Below, one piece after another: positions 9,577 through 17,674 of a DNA stretch of 58,295 nucleotides. Positions within the stretch are counted from its first letter, which is position 1, and each line of letters begins with the position of its first letter. Made by a program: the position numbers and the translations under genes. This DNA is from Bacteroidaceae bacterium (GTDB lineage Bacteria > Bacteroidota > Bacteroidia > Bacteroidales > Bacteroidaceae): contig JAEEOB010000203.1 of the NCBI GenBank assembly GCA_016284045.1, positions 1 through 58,295 of the forward strand. Direction: 5' to 3'. The notes below the pieces were generated by a model. That model was not told the DNA's origin. It did no database searches and was given only the letters and a program-made list of their open reading frames with translations.

Positions 9577-9598
9577 TTTAGTTTTTAGTTTTTAGTTG
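9577..9598 (-). repeat. CTAAAAA heptad leader before pgpH
   Basis: On the minus strand two to three CTAAAAA units end directly before the ATG at 9574. Equivalent tracts precede thrC (11009-11032), the small protein at 25328 and uxaA (54740-54764). A separate GTCTCGTCTTGT-like tract lies at 9668-9695 next to the thrC stop codon. Confidence 0.5.
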
Positions 9599-9699
9599 TT
9601 TTCTCTGATTGTTCAGATTACTTTTTTCCTGATAATCAACTTATAACCCTTCAAAAACAAACAATAGTCTCGTCTTGTGATCTTGTATTCTTGTGAACA

Positions 9700-11007
9700 C
9701 TAACAGGTCATGAGGAACTGCTTGAAATCGGCGAATTCTTTGGTCATAGGCACTGACAGCTTCTTTCCTTTCATGAACTCAGCGAGTTTTTCAGGGATGT
9801 TGACAGGCTGTCCGATAATCTGATCTACTGTGTGCTTGAATTTGGCCGGGTGTGCCGTTTCGAGGAAAACACCACACTCATTCTCTCTAAGTCCCTCTTT
9901 GAGTGCTCTGAATCCGCATGCACCATGTGGGTCGCAGAGATAGCCCGTTTCAAAATAAACTTTTTTGATGGTCTGGGCAATCTGTTCATCTGTGTATGTG
10001 GCGCCGCTGATGTCGGCGCAGATGCTCGAGTGGTTTTTCCCGTAGAGGTCGTAGATTCTAGCGAAGTTCGATGGGTCTCCTACGTCCATAGCGTTGGCAA
10101 TGGTCTGTATGGAGGGCTTGGGATTGTATTCTCCTGTCTGTAGGAACTGGTAGAAGATGTCATTGGCATTGTTAGCCGCAATAAAGCGGCTCACGGGAAG
10201 CCCCATCCGCTTTCCGAAGAGTCCTGCACAGATATTTCCGAAATTACCCGACGGTACGCAAACTACGAGCCGGTCGGCCAGTCCCCGTTTCTTCATCTGT
10301 GCGTACGCATAGAAGTAATAGAATGCCTGTGGTAGGAACCTTGCCACGTTGATGGAATTGGCTGATGTGAGTTTGAGGTGAGCGTTAAGTTCTTGGTCCA
10401 TGAACGCTGACTTCACGAGCCGCTGGCAGTCGTCGAACACGCCATCAACCTCGATGGCTGTGATATTCTGCCCAAGGGTGGTGAACTGGCACTCTTGTAT
10501 GTCGCTTACCTTGCCTTTTGGATAAAGCACATATACGTGGATGCCATCCACACCAAGGAACCCGTTCGCCACCGCTGAGCCGGTGTCGCCGGAAGTGGCC
10601 ACGAGCACGTTGACCGTGTTGCCTTCGTCACCCTCTTTGTGGATGAAATATTGCAGGAGTCGAGCCATGAATCGTGCTCCCACGTCCTTGAATGCGAGCG
10701 TAGGGCCATGAAAGAGCTCAAGTGCGAAGATATTGTCTGTGACTGGCACGACCGGGCAGTCGAATGCTAATGTGTCGTTGACGATACGCCGGAGGTCGTC
10801 GGCGGGCACGTCCTCTCCGAAGAATGCATCCGCTACGGTGAATGCGATTTCCTGGAATGACAGGTTTTCGATGTTGTCGAAAAAACTGTCGGAGAGCGTC
10901 TTGATGCGCTCTGGCATATAGAGTCCTTTGTCTTCTGCAAGCCCTTTTACCACAGCCTTCTCGAGGGTGGCAAGGGGGGCTTGGGCGTTGGTGGAATAGA
11001 ATTGCAT
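9700..11007 (-). CDS. thrC: Threonine synthase
   Basis: 435 aa, full length for the family. It converts O-phosphohomoserine to threonine using pyridoxal phosphate. The PLP-binding lysine is Lys107 in the FHGPTLAFKDVGARF block, and the glycine-rich phosphate loop ATSGDTGSAVANGF follows. It is the last step of the threonine pathway and sits downstream of thrA and a PGM-like gene on the same strand, so the three genes make a complete aspartate-to-threonine branch apart from aspartate-semialdehyde dehydrogenase, which is not in the window. Confidence 0.96.
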   Translation of the reverse strand: MQFYSTNAQAPLATLEKAVVKGLAEDKGLYMPERIKTLSDSFFDNIENLSFQEIAFTVADAFFGEDVPADDLRRIVNDTLAFDCPVVPVTDNIFALELFHGPTLAFKDVGARFMARLLQYFIHKEGDEGNTVNVLVATSGDTGSAVANGFLGVDGIHVYVLYPKGKVSDIQECQFTTLGQNITAIEVDGVFDDCQRLVKSAFMDQELNAHLKLTSANSINVARFLPQAFYYFYAYAQMKKRGLADRLVVCVPSGNFGNICAGLFGKRMGLPVSRFIAANNANDIFYQFLQTGEYNPKPSIQTIANAMDVGDPSNFARIYDLYGKNHSSICADISGATYTDEQIAQTIKKVYFETGYLCDPHGACGFRALKEGLRENECGVFLETAHPAKFKHTVDQIIGQPVNIPEKLAEFMKGKKLSVPMTKEFADFKQFLMTC

Positions 11008-11008
11008 A

Positions 11009-11032
11009 TTTAGTTTTTAGTTTCTTAGTTTT
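11009..11032 (-). repeat. CTAAAAA heptad leader before thrC
   Basis: On the minus strand CTAAGAAACTAAAAACTAAAT runs into the ATG at 11007. It is the same word as before pgpH and uxaA. The rest of the 133-base gap shows no promoter; near the upstream stop codon the string ATGTCCRACTGA occurs twice. Confidence 0.5.
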
Positions 11033-11140
11033 AAGTATTGAATTGACCATGTCGCGCCGGTCGGTTGTGCGACGGAATACCGTTGCCTACATGAAAGCTG
11101 ACGGGCTCAGGCAAATTGTCAGTTGGACATAAGTTTTTTC

Positions 11141-12391
11141 TCAGTCGGACATGAGGGCTTTCATGAATTCGTCGCGTTTGAGGAGTCCGTAGGATCCGAG
11201 TAGGCAAGCGTCCTCGTCGAGAGTCTGCACACTGTCGGGCAGGATGCCCGGCTTGTAAATCAGAAAGGGCACCGGCTCATTGGTGTGTGTACGGTGTGCC
11301 ACCGGTGTGGGGTGATCTGGCAGAATGGCTATCGCCACGTCCTCTCCCACGGATGAAACGGGGTGTTCCGGGTTGAAACCCTCCAGCTTTCCATAAATGG
11401 CTTCGAAGATTGGTTTTACAGCCCGCTGGTCGAGGTATTCGATGGTCTTGAGTTTCAGTTCGAGGTTACCGTCGTGCCCCGCCTCGTCGCTTGCCTCAAT
11501 ATGCAGATAGACGAAATCGTCGGTTTTGAGCGCATCGATAGCGGCCTGGGCCTTTCCTTCATAGTTCGTGTTGTAAAGCCCTGTTGCCCCTTCCACTTCG
11601 ATGGACCGGAGCCCGGCTAGCTTTCCAATTCCTCTGAGCAGATCGACTGCGGTTATGACTGCCCCGCGTCGTATAGCGGGGTAGGTGGTTGTGAGTGGTG
11701 TCATGTCTGGCCTGTATCCTCCTGCCCATGGCCATATGCTGTTTGCAGGGTCTTTTCCATCTTTGATACGCTGAATGTTGAGCGGATGATTTTTGAGGAG
11801 TTCCTGTGACTTGACAATGAGTGAATTTATGAGCTCAGCTGTCGGTTGTGCCTCTTTCACCTGTGGTTTTACCAGCAATGGGCGCCAAGGCTGTCCCGGA
11901 ACATCGTGTGGAGGTGTGCAGTCAATCCTTTTGTCGCCCCCCTTAATTACCAGCAGGTGGCGGTATTGGATTCCCGTGTGAAAATGCACCTTGTCGTTTC
12001 CCAGTTTTTCCTGTAAGAACTTTATGAGCTGGTCAGCCTCTTCGGTAGTAAGGTGCCCCGCCGAATGATTTTTGATATGGTCTCCCTCGATACAGATGAG
12101 GTTACACCGAATAGCCATGTCTCCTTCACTCAGTTCCACTCCGATGCTTGCCGCCTCAAGCGGTCCTCTTCCTTCATACACCTTCGACTGGTCGTAACCA
12201 AGTATGGCTGAGTTCGCCACCTCGCTTCCCGGATGGAATCCTTCGGGCACGGTCTGGAGCATTCCGCACCTTCCCATTCTCGCAAGAGCATCGATATAAG
12301 GCGTTTCGGCATATTGGAGGAGGGTCTTGTTTCCAAGACTCTCCACTTTCCAGTCAGCCATTCCATCGCCGAGTATGATTAAGTGTTTCAT
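11141..12391 (-). CDS. Cofactor-independent phosphoglycerate mutase family protein, probable homoserine kinase
   Basis: 416 aa of the archaeal-type ApgM family in the alkaline-phosphatase superfamily. Visible motifs are LGDGMADW at the N-terminus (metal-binding Asp9), the PGSEVANSAILGYD block (about 54-67) that includes the phospho-acceptor region, and ASDEAGHDGNLELK with LPDHPTPVAHRTHT near the C-terminus (metal ligands). It lies between thrA and thrC where homoserine kinase is expected, and no GHMK-type thrB is in the window. In Bacteroidetes this position is commonly held by such PGM-like proteins, proposed to be an alternative homoserine kinase. Glycolytic mutase activity is the alternative reading. 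Confidence 0.85.
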   Translation of the reverse strand: MKHLIILGDGMADWKVESLGNKTLLQYAETPYIDALARMGRCGMLQTVPEGFHPGSEVANSAILGYDQSKVYEGRGPLEAASIGVELSEGDMAIRCNLICIEGDHIKNHSAGHLTTEEADQLIKFLQEKLGNDKVHFHTGIQYRHLLVIKGGDKRIDCTPPHDVPGQPWRPLLVKPQVKEAQPTAELINSLIVKSQELLKNHPLNIQRIKDGKDPANSIWPWAGGYRPDMTPLTTTYPAIRRGAVITAVDLLRGIGKLAGLRSIEVEGATGLYNTNYEGKAQAAIDALKTDDFVYLHIEASDEAGHDGNLELKLKTIEYLDQRAVKPIFEAIYGKLEGFNPEHPVSSVGEDVAIAILPDHPTPVAHRTHTNEPVPFLIYKPGILPDSVQTLDEDACLLGSYGLLKRDEFMKALMSD

Positions 12392-12431
12392 TCTTCAATA
12401 GAAAGTTAAATCCCCTCGGGATTGGGAGTGA
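12392..12431 (-). repeat. Repeated 5' leader word before the PGM-like gene
   Basis: On the minus strand CCAATCCCGAGGGGATTTAA and CTTTC precede the ATG at 12391. AATCCC/GGGATT can form a small hairpin. It matches the words at 3195-3252 and 5013-5062 and fills the whole 45-base gap after thrA. Confidence 0.5.
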
Positions 12432-12436
12432 AAAAA

Positions 12437-14896
12437 TTATATATTCGCAATCCTCATGATGTCGGCAAAAACTCCTGCTGCTGTGACACTTGCTCCAGCA
12501 CCGTATCCCTTGATAAGCATGGGGTGCTCATGATAGCGTGCAGTGGTGATGAGGATGATGTTGTTAGAACCTTCGAGGTCGTAGAATGGGTGATGTTCAT
12601 CCACTTCCTGCAGTGCCACCTTTCCTTTGCCGTTCTCAAGTGTAGCGACGAAGCGCCATTTCTTGTTGCCTTCCTCCAGCTTCTTCCGTCTTAACTCAAA
12701 GCCTTCGTCGAGCGATGGCAGGTTCTTCCAGAAATCATCGATACTACCTTCGAAGAATTCATTTGGAATGAAGAGGTGCTTCTCCACATCCTCCTGGTTG
12801 AGTTGATAACCTGCTTCACGACTGAGAATCACCAACTTCCGTATTACATCCTTTCCGCTGAGATCAATTCTCGGGTCGGGCTCTGAGAAACGCTCCTCTT
12901 TTGCCATTCTTACCGTCTTGGAGAACGGGATGTCTGCAGAAATCTTGTTGAAAATATAGTTGAGAGTTCCGCTGAGCACAGCCTCAAGCTTTTCGATTTT
13001 GTCTCCAGAATTGACGAGGTCGTTCATCGTGTGGATGATTGGGAGTCCTGCTCCCACGTTTGTCTCATACATGTATTTCACTCCTCGGTCGCGTGCTGTC
13101 GCTTTCAGTTTTGCATAAACCTGATAGTCGGATGAAGCCGCCACTTTGTTCGCCGCCACCACGTTGATACTGTGGTCGAGGAAGTCCTGATAAAGTGCTG
13201 CGATGCCTGGTGCCGCAGTACAATCGACAAATACGGAGTTAAAGATGTTCATACCTATAACCTCTTTGCGTATTGTCTCCTCGTTGCTGCCAGGATGTTT
13301 TGCCAGTTCCTCCTGGTAGTTTGCGAGGTCAATTCCGTCGCGGTTGTATATGGCGCATGTCACGTCGATGATTCCTACGACATTGAGCTTGAGACGCCGT
13401 TCTTTCATGAGAATTTCCCGCTGCTGGGCAATCTGCTGCAAGAGCGAACCGCCTACGGTTCCTGTGCCACAAATGAATAGGTTGAGCACTTGGTATTCAG
13501 AAAGGAAGAAACTGTCGTGCAGCACGTTGAGTGATTTTCTCAGGAACCTGCTTTCCACAACGAACGATATGTTAGTCTCTGACGCACCCTGGGCACATGC
13601 AATCACACTGATACCACTGCGTCCAAGTGTACCGAAAAGCTTACCTGCGATGCCTGGTGTGTGCTTCATGTTCTCTCCAACGATTGCTATCGTTGCGAGG
13701 TTTTTCTCTTGTGCCATCTTATACATGGCTCCCATCTCAATTTCCTTCTTGAATTCCTCGTTGAGCACCTGGCATGCTTTATCTGAGTCTTCATTGCGTA
13801 CACCGATGGATGTTGAGTTCTCTGAAGATGCCTGGCTGACGAGGAATACACTGATTCCCTCTTTTGCCAGAGCTGTAAATATACGCCTGTTAACTCCGAT
13901 GACACCGACCATGGAGAGACCAGACACGGTTATGAGGCTGGTGTTGTTGATTGATGAGATACCTTTGATGGCTCTTGAGGTTTTCTCACCTTCTGATGAT
14001 ATGATAGTGCCCTTTGCTTCGGGGTTAAAAGTATTCTTGATAAGTATCGGTATGTTTTTGATACATACAGGATATATTGTGGGCGGATAGACCACCTTTG
14101 CTCCAAAGTGGCTGAGCTCCATCGCTTCGATATAAGAGAGATGGTCGATGGTATATGCAGAGTTGATTACTTTCGGGTCTGCCGTCATGAATCCATCCAC
14201 ATCGGTCCAGATTTCAAGTATTGAGGCATCGAGTGCCGCAGCTATGATACTGGCGGTATAATCGGATCCACCTCTTCCGAGATTTGTGATTTCTCCCGTC
14301 TCATTGTCTGTGGCTATAAATCCAGGTACGACGGCAATGGGTCTTGGTGAGTGGTGATCGTTTCCCACCGCTTTGAAGTGCTTGAACTCTTTTCTCACCT
14401 TGTCGTATGTTTCGCCTGTGACAAGTGTGTTGACTCCATTCTTCTTTTCGGTTTTAATGAATTCGAGTGCATTGTGGCATGAAGCGCTGTTCATGACCGT
14501 TGCCACGATGTTTGATGAGATTCTCTCTCCGTAGCTGACGATAGCATTAGCCGTTTTTTCGGACAAGTCTCTGATGAGATAAACGCCCTGGTAGATGCTC
14601 TTAAGGTCATCGAGGAGTGAGTCAACTGTTTTTAACAGTGCCACCTGCTTGTCGGCATCAGGTATGACAGCATCGATAAGCTGGTGATGTCGGCTTACCA
14701 TGTCGTTGTAAGCGTCGATATAGCGCTGGTCTCCCGCCAGTGCCTGATGCGAAGTGTTGATGAGTTGGTCGGTTATTCCACATAATGCGGAAACAACGAC
14801 AATGACAGGCTCTTCGCTTGCCTCTACAATCTTTTTTACACTTAGAATGCTTTCTGCGGAACCCACGGATGTTCCGCCAAATTTCATTACTTTCAT
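12437..14896 (-). CDS. thrA: Bifunctional aspartate kinase / homoserine dehydrogenase
   Basis: 819 aa from ATG 14896. Residues 1-300 are aspartate kinase (KFGGTSVGS at 5-13, GRGGSDYTA at about 208-216). About 315-460 are paired ACT domains that normally bind the feedback inhibitor threonine. About 471-819 is homoserine dehydrogenase, with NAD(P) loop FICGTGTVGG (Gly477-Gly483). It catalyses the first and third steps of threonine synthesis. The reading frame stays open 50 codons upstream, through the probable leader and up to the promoter; the MKVMKFGG start matches the family and is preferred. It heads the minus-strand threonine genes. Confidence 0.96.
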   Translation of the reverse strand: MKVMKFGGTSVGSAESILSVKKIVEASEEPVIVVVSALCGITDQLINTSHQALAGDQRYIDAYNDMVSRHHQLIDAVIPDADKQVALLKTVDSLLDDLKSIYQGVYLIRDLSEKTANAIVSYGERISSNIVATVMNSASCHNALEFIKTEKKNGVNTLVTGETYDKVRKEFKHFKAVGNDHHSPRPIAVVPGFIATDNETGEITNLGRGGSDYTASIIAAALDASILEIWTDVDGFMTADPKVINSAYTIDHLSYIEAMELSHFGAKVVYPPTIYPVCIKNIPILIKNTFNPEAKGTIISSEGEKTSRAIKGISSINNTSLITVSGLSMVGVIGVNRRIFTALAKEGISVFLVSQASSENSTSIGVRNEDSDKACQVLNEEFKKEIEMGAMYKMAQEKNLATIAIVGENMKHTPGIAGKLFGTLGRSGISVIACAQGASETNISFVVESRFLRKSLNVLHDSFFLSEYQVLNLFICGTGTVGGSLLQQIAQQREILMKERRLKLNVVGIIDVTCAIYNRDGIDLANYQEELAKHPGSNEETIRKEVIGMNIFNSVFVDCTAAPGIAALYQDFLDHSINVVAANKVAASSDYQVYAKLKATARDRGVKYMYETNVGAGLPIIHTMNDLVNSGDKIEKLEAVLSGTLNYIFNKISADIPFSKTVRMAKEERFSEPDPRIDLSGKDVIRKLVILSREAGYQLNQEDVEKHLFIPNEFFEGSIDDFWKNLPSLDEGFELRRKKLEEGNKKWRFVATLENGKGKVALQEVDEHHPFYDLEGSNNIILITTARYHEHPMLIKGYGAGASVTAAGVFADIMRIANI

Positions 14897-14937
14897 TGTT
14901 AATAAAACTAGGTTATGTTTATGTAACGACCTGATTC

Positions 14938-14964
14938 TCAAGTCTCCATCATGACGGTTCTCAT
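14938..14964 (-). CDS. Possible leader micro-ORF upstream of thrA
   Basis: Eight codons, MRTVMMET and stop, begin 68 bases before thrA. A GGAGAAGG string lies about 8-10 bases before the ATG, unusually strong for this genome. Only two threonine codons are present, so classical attenuation is not obvious. It may be a leader peptide or chance. Confidence 0.25.
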   Translation of the reverse strand: MRTVMMET

Positions 14965-15043
14965 CTGCCGCCCTTCTCCGTAATAACGAGATACGTGAGT
15001 TGGTAAACAGGTACCGTTCCATTCTGGTACATATAAATCTTTG

Positions 15044-15051
15044 CAAAGTTA
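15044..15051 (-). promoter_or_regulatory. Probable -7 box of the threonine operon
   Basis: TAACTTTG on the minus strand matches the TAnnTTTG box exactly; no clear TTG is seen at -33. It predicts a leader of about 140 bases before thrA, which argues against the longer thrA start. Confidence 0.5.
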
Positions 15052-15121
15052 CGAAAAATTAATTAATAATTCATAATTCTTTTAAGTGAATAGTGAAAAG
15101 AGAACAGTGAAAAGTGTATTT

Positions 15122-15315
15122 AGCAACAAAAAAAAATAACTTAGTAAATTTTTAGTAAATTTAATGTCAGGCAATCATTCAAGATTTAAACTTATCTTTT
15201 TGGCTCTTTTCCAGCTGTTCATCGGTCATGATGTCCGCATCACTCCCTCTTACCAACTGAAAAACAGCTCAAAAAACTAAGATAAATTTTCCTAACTTAT
15301 TTTTTCACTATTACT
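15122..15315 (+). repeat. MITE-like interspersed repeat, copy 1
   Basis: 194 bp. It begins AGCAACA plus an A-tract and TAACTTAG and ends CTAACTTA...CACTATTACT; the ends are inverted repeats of each other. It has a small internal duplication (AGTAAATTT twice) and one A-tract change relative to copies 2 and 3. The core with CAGCTGTTCATCGGTCATGA is nearly identical to the other copies. It sits between divergent thrA and the small lipoprotein. Confidence 0.85.
15179..15229 (-). other. Conserved short reading frame inside repeat copy 1
   Basis: On the minus strand ATG to TGA encodes MTDEQLEKSQKDKFKS. The same peptide is encoded in copy 2 and, with one change, in copy 3. The frame stays open about 13 codons further upstream (FQLVRGSDADI). 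It may be a fossil of a coding region or a translated micropeptide. Confidence 0.3.
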
Positions 15316-15397
15316 TAATTTGCAGACGAGATAAAATTTGCGGGGGAATTTCCCTCAGAAATAGGAAAATCCCCTTGAATAATAGGAATATTCGGTT

Positions 15398-15426
15398 TTT
15401 GGACTTGAAAATATGCCTTAATTTTG
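15398..15426 (+). promoter_or_regulatory. Promoter for small lipoprotein 15462
   Basis: TTTG (15398-15401) and TAATTTTG (15419-15426), spacer 17. The predicted start lies about 30 bases before the ATG. Confidence 0.5.
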
Positions 15427-15461
15427 CATCGTCAAAAGAAATATTAACAATTTAAAAATAT

Positions 15462-15626
15462 ATGATTATGAAAAAGTACAGAAGTATTGCAATTTTGGTA
15501 GTAGCGATTTCTTTTATCGCACTCTTCCTTTCCAGCTGCTGCTGTTGGTATGACTTATACGATGAGCCAGTTCCTCCTCCACACCGTTATTATTATCGCT
15601 ATCATCGCCCTTATTATGGCTGGTAA
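15462..15626 (+). CDS. Tiny aromatic-rich lipoprotein (54 aa)
   Basis: 54 residues. The N-terminus is a lipoprotein signal with lipobox LFLSSC; three Cys in a row follow the SS. The mature part is only about 29 residues and is rich in Tyr, Pro, His, Arg and Trp (WYDLYDEP, YYYRYHRPYYGW). The next gene is a recognisable paralog sharing the SSC...WYD..DEP pattern. Both have their own promoters, lipidation signals and tandem placement, which supports real coding. An ATG at 15468 is an alternative start. The function is unknown; a surface or metal/heme-contacting lipopeptide is conceivable. Confidence 0.65.
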   Translation: MIMKKYRSIAILVVAISFIALFLSSCCCWYDLYDEPVPPPHRYYYRYHRPYYGW

Positions 15627-15668
15627 ACTCTAATTCGCACTCTACGATACAGTTTTTTGCGGTTTTAC

Positions 15669-15699
15669 TTTGACAATTAAGAAAAAATCCATATTTTTG
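15669..15699 (+). promoter_or_regulatory. Promoter for His-rich lipoprotein 15727
   Basis: TTTG (15669-15672), 19-base spacer, TATTTTTG (15692-15699). The ATG follows 27 bases later. Confidence 0.55.
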
Positions 15700-15726
15700 C
15701 AAAAACATCATAAAACCCTGAATATT

Positions 15727-15888
15727 ATGAAGAGAATTAAGCATTTTTTTGCTGTCATTACAGCTGCATCTGCCATTGCCGTGCTCTTGTCGAGCTGTTG
15801 GGGCTGGTACGACTGGGATGAGCCTTATCATCGTCCTCATCACCACCACCATCATCATCATGGACCTGGTCCTGGACCACGCTATTGA
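15727..15888 (+). CDS. Tiny histidine-rich lipoprotein (53 aa)
   Basis: 53 residues from ATG 15727; the frame stays open further upstream, but the promoter box at 15692-15699 lies inside that extension. The lipobox is LLSSC. The mature part of about 29 residues is WGWYDWDEPYHRP, then eight consecutive His, then GPGPGPRY. It is a paralog of the preceding 54-aa lipoprotein, with the His run replacing the Tyr/Arg tail. Eight consecutive histidines on a lipid-anchored peptide suggest binding of nickel, zinc, copper or heme; this is inference. A strong terminator follows directly. Confidence 0.7.
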   Translation: MKRIKHFFAVITAASAIAVLLSSCWGWYDWDEPYHRPHHHHHHHHGPGPGPRY

Positions 15889-15908
15889 TTGATAAGGTCT
15901 TAATAATT

Positions 15909-15936
15909 AAAAAACACAGCTGCGGCTGTGTTTTTT
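15909..15936 (+). terminator. Rho-independent terminator
   Basis: ACACAGC-TGCG-GCTGTGT stem-loop flanked by A and T runs (ending TTTTTT), 20 bases after the His-rich lipoprotein stop. Confidence 0.8.
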
Positions 15937-16010
15937 ATTCTTATGTTTTAAATGACTGAATGATTCGAATTTCTGAAATTGAGAAAAATAAGAAATCTTA
16001 ACTGAAAATC

Positions 16011-16042
16011 TTTGGCGGGGAAAGGAAAAATGCTTAATTTTG
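16011..16042 (+). promoter_or_regulatory. Promoter for gdhA
   Basis: TTTG (16011-16014), 20-base spacer, TAATTTTG (16035-16042). The coding start is about 200 bases downstream, an unusually long leader for this window. Confidence 0.6.
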
Positions 16043-16241
16043 CGGATAAGAGTTTCCGGAATTTGCCGTTTGATAAATAATGATTATGCACTTTGTTGAT
16101 ATTCAGTCAGTTGTTTTTGTTACTTGTTGAGTCTTTTTTGGCCCAGCACATTCGATTCTATTCATATTAGGAATATTTCCGATAAATCTTTCATTTATTA
16201 TTCAGTCCTCAAAAGGAATAATGCCCTAATAATTATATACT

Positions 16242-17579
16242 ATGGAAGTAGATAAAATCATGCACGACCTGGAGGCAAAGCATCCTGGCGAGCTAGAGTA
16301 TCTTCAGGCAGTACGTGAAGTGCTGCTGTCGGTAAAGGATGTTTATAATCAGCATCCTGAGTTTGAAAAAGCTAAAATCATGGAGCGCCTGGTTGAGCCA
16401 GAGCGTGTAATTACGTTCCGTGTCCCGTGGGTTGATGATAAGGGTGAGGTTCATGTGAACCTTGGCTACCGTGTTCAGTTCAACAGTGCGATAGGTCCCT
16501 ATAAAGGTGGTCTTCGCTTTCACCGCTCTGTGAATTTGTCGATACTGAAATTCTTAGGTTTTGAGCAGACATTCAAAAATGCACTGACTACGCTTCCCAT
16601 GGGCGGTGGCAAAGGCGGGAGTGACTTCTCTATCCGCGGCCGTAGCGAGCAGGAAATTATGCGTTTCTGTCAAGCATTCATGACCGAGTTGTTCAAGCAT
16701 ATCGGTCCCGATGAGGATGTTCCAGCCGGTGATATAGGTGTTGGTGCCCGTGAGATAGGTTATCTGTTCGGAATGTACAAGAAACTGACTCACCAGTTCC
16801 AAGGCGTTTTGACTGGTAAGGGCATCGAGTGGGGTGGTTCCCGCATCCGTCCTGAGGCCACTGGTTATGGTGCGATTTATTTCGTTAATCACATGCTTGC
16901 TTCAAAAGGGCAGTCGATAGCAGGTAAGACTATTGCGCTGAGTGGTTTCGGAAATGTAGCGTGGGGTGCTGCTAAGAAAGCAACGGAGCTTGGAGCGAAG
17001 ATTATCACGATAAGCGGTCCCGACGGTTATATTTACGATCCAGCTGGTCTTAACGCAGATAAAATCTCCTATATGCTTGAGCTTCGTGCGAGCGGTGAGG
17101 ATATCTGTGAGCCGTATGCAAGCGAGTTCTCTGGTTCTGAATTTTATGCTGACAAGCGTCCATGGGAACGTAAGGCTGACATCTATCTGCCTTGTGCCAC
17201 TCAGAACGAGCTTAATCTTGAGGATGCTGAGTCGATACTGTCTCATCATCCACTTTGCATTGCTGAGGTGTCGAATATGGGCTGTACTGCTGAGGCTGCA
17301 GAGCTTTTCGTTGCTGCAAAAGCACTGTTTGCTCCAGGCAAAGCAGTTAACGCCGGTGGAGTAGCTACGAGCGGTCTGGAGATGACTCAGAATTCGATGC
17401 GTCTGAGCTGGAGTGACCGTGAGGTTGATGAGAAGCTCCATGAGATTATGCGTTCAATCCATGAACAGTGTGTTAGATACGGTACTCAGCCTGACGGTTA
17501 TGTTGATTACGTGAAGGGTGCTAATGTTGCCGGTTTCATGAAGGTGGCAAAGGCTATGATGGCGCAGGGGGTGGTTTAA
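16242..17579 (+). CDS. gdhA: Glutamate dehydrogenase (hexameric, NADP-type)
   Basis: 445 aa, the normal length of the hexameric class. It interconverts 2-oxoglutarate plus ammonia and glutamate. The substrate-binding block NSAIGPYKGGLRFHRSVN and the catalytic-lysine region TLPMGGGKGGSDF are clear, and the Rossmann loop LSGFGNVAWGAA marks the nucleotide-binding domain. Similarity in feel to the short NADP-dependent GdhA suggests the biosynthetic ammonium-assimilating enzyme; cofactor choice is not proven by eye. It is transcribed alone from a promoter at 16011-16042 with a long leader that could hold regulation. Confidence 0.95.
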   Translation: MEVDKIMHDLEAKHPGELEYLQAVREVLLSVKDVYNQHPEFEKAKIMERLVEPERVITFRVPWVDDKGEVHVNLGYRVQFNSAIGPYKGGLRFHRSVNLSILKFLGFEQTFKNALTTLPMGGGKGGSDFSIRGRSEQEIMRFCQAFMTELFKHIGPDEDVPAGDIGVGAREIGYLFGMYKKLTHQFQGVLTGKGIEWGGSRIRPEATGYGAIYFVNHMLASKGQSIAGKTIALSGFGNVAWGAAKKATELGAKIITISGPDGYIYDPAGLNADKISYMLELRASGEDICEPYASEFSGSEFYADKRPWERKADIYLPCATQNELNLEDAESILSHHPLCIAEVSNMGCTAEAAELFVAAKALFAPGKAVNAGGVATSGLEMTQNSMRLSWSDREVDEKLHEIMRSIHEQCVRYGTQPDGYVDYVKGANVAGFMKVAKAMMAQGVV

Positions 17580-17674
17580 TTAGAAAATTTAAATTGACTA
17601 CACCTAACTTTGTCACATGGCAATGTTAAATAGCCTACATTGCTCTCACTGCTCCATGTTCTCATAATCCATAA

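Larger units (their letters stand above)
14897..15461. other. Long divergent intergenic region: thrA leader, repeat copy 1, hairpin
   Basis: From left to right: a thrA leader of about 140 bases with a micro-ORF (14938-14964), a TAACTTTG box on the minus strand (15044-15051), an AT-rich stretch with GTGAAAA words (15084-15118), a full copy of the MITE-like repeat (15122-15315), a GC-rich inverted repeat GGGGAATTTCC with GGAAAATCCCC (15343-15374) and the promoter for the small lipoprotein (15398-15426). I see no gene other than the micro-ORF. Confidence 0.7.
15889..16241 (+). other. Intergenic region: terminator, gdhA promoter and long gdhA leader
   Basis: It holds the terminator at 15909-15936, the gdhA promoter at 16011-16042 and then an untranslated leader of about 190 bases. 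In the leader, ATTATTC (16197-16203) pairs with GAATAAT (16216-16222) about 20 bases before the gdhA ATG. No gene is seen. Confidence 0.6.

Noticed and set aside
11120-11160. ATGTCCRACTGA present twice around the PGM-like gene stop
   Set aside because: A 12-base near-duplication that is more likely minor slippage than a feature.
13344-14090. Long open frame antisense to thrA
   Set aside because: Fully inside thrA, whose sequence is clear; the antisense product is Ser/Leu-rich with no motif.
14897-15046. N-terminal extension of ThrA by 50 residues
   Set aside because: The extension contains no family homology, and its first codons abut the promoter box; the family start MKVMKFGG fits.
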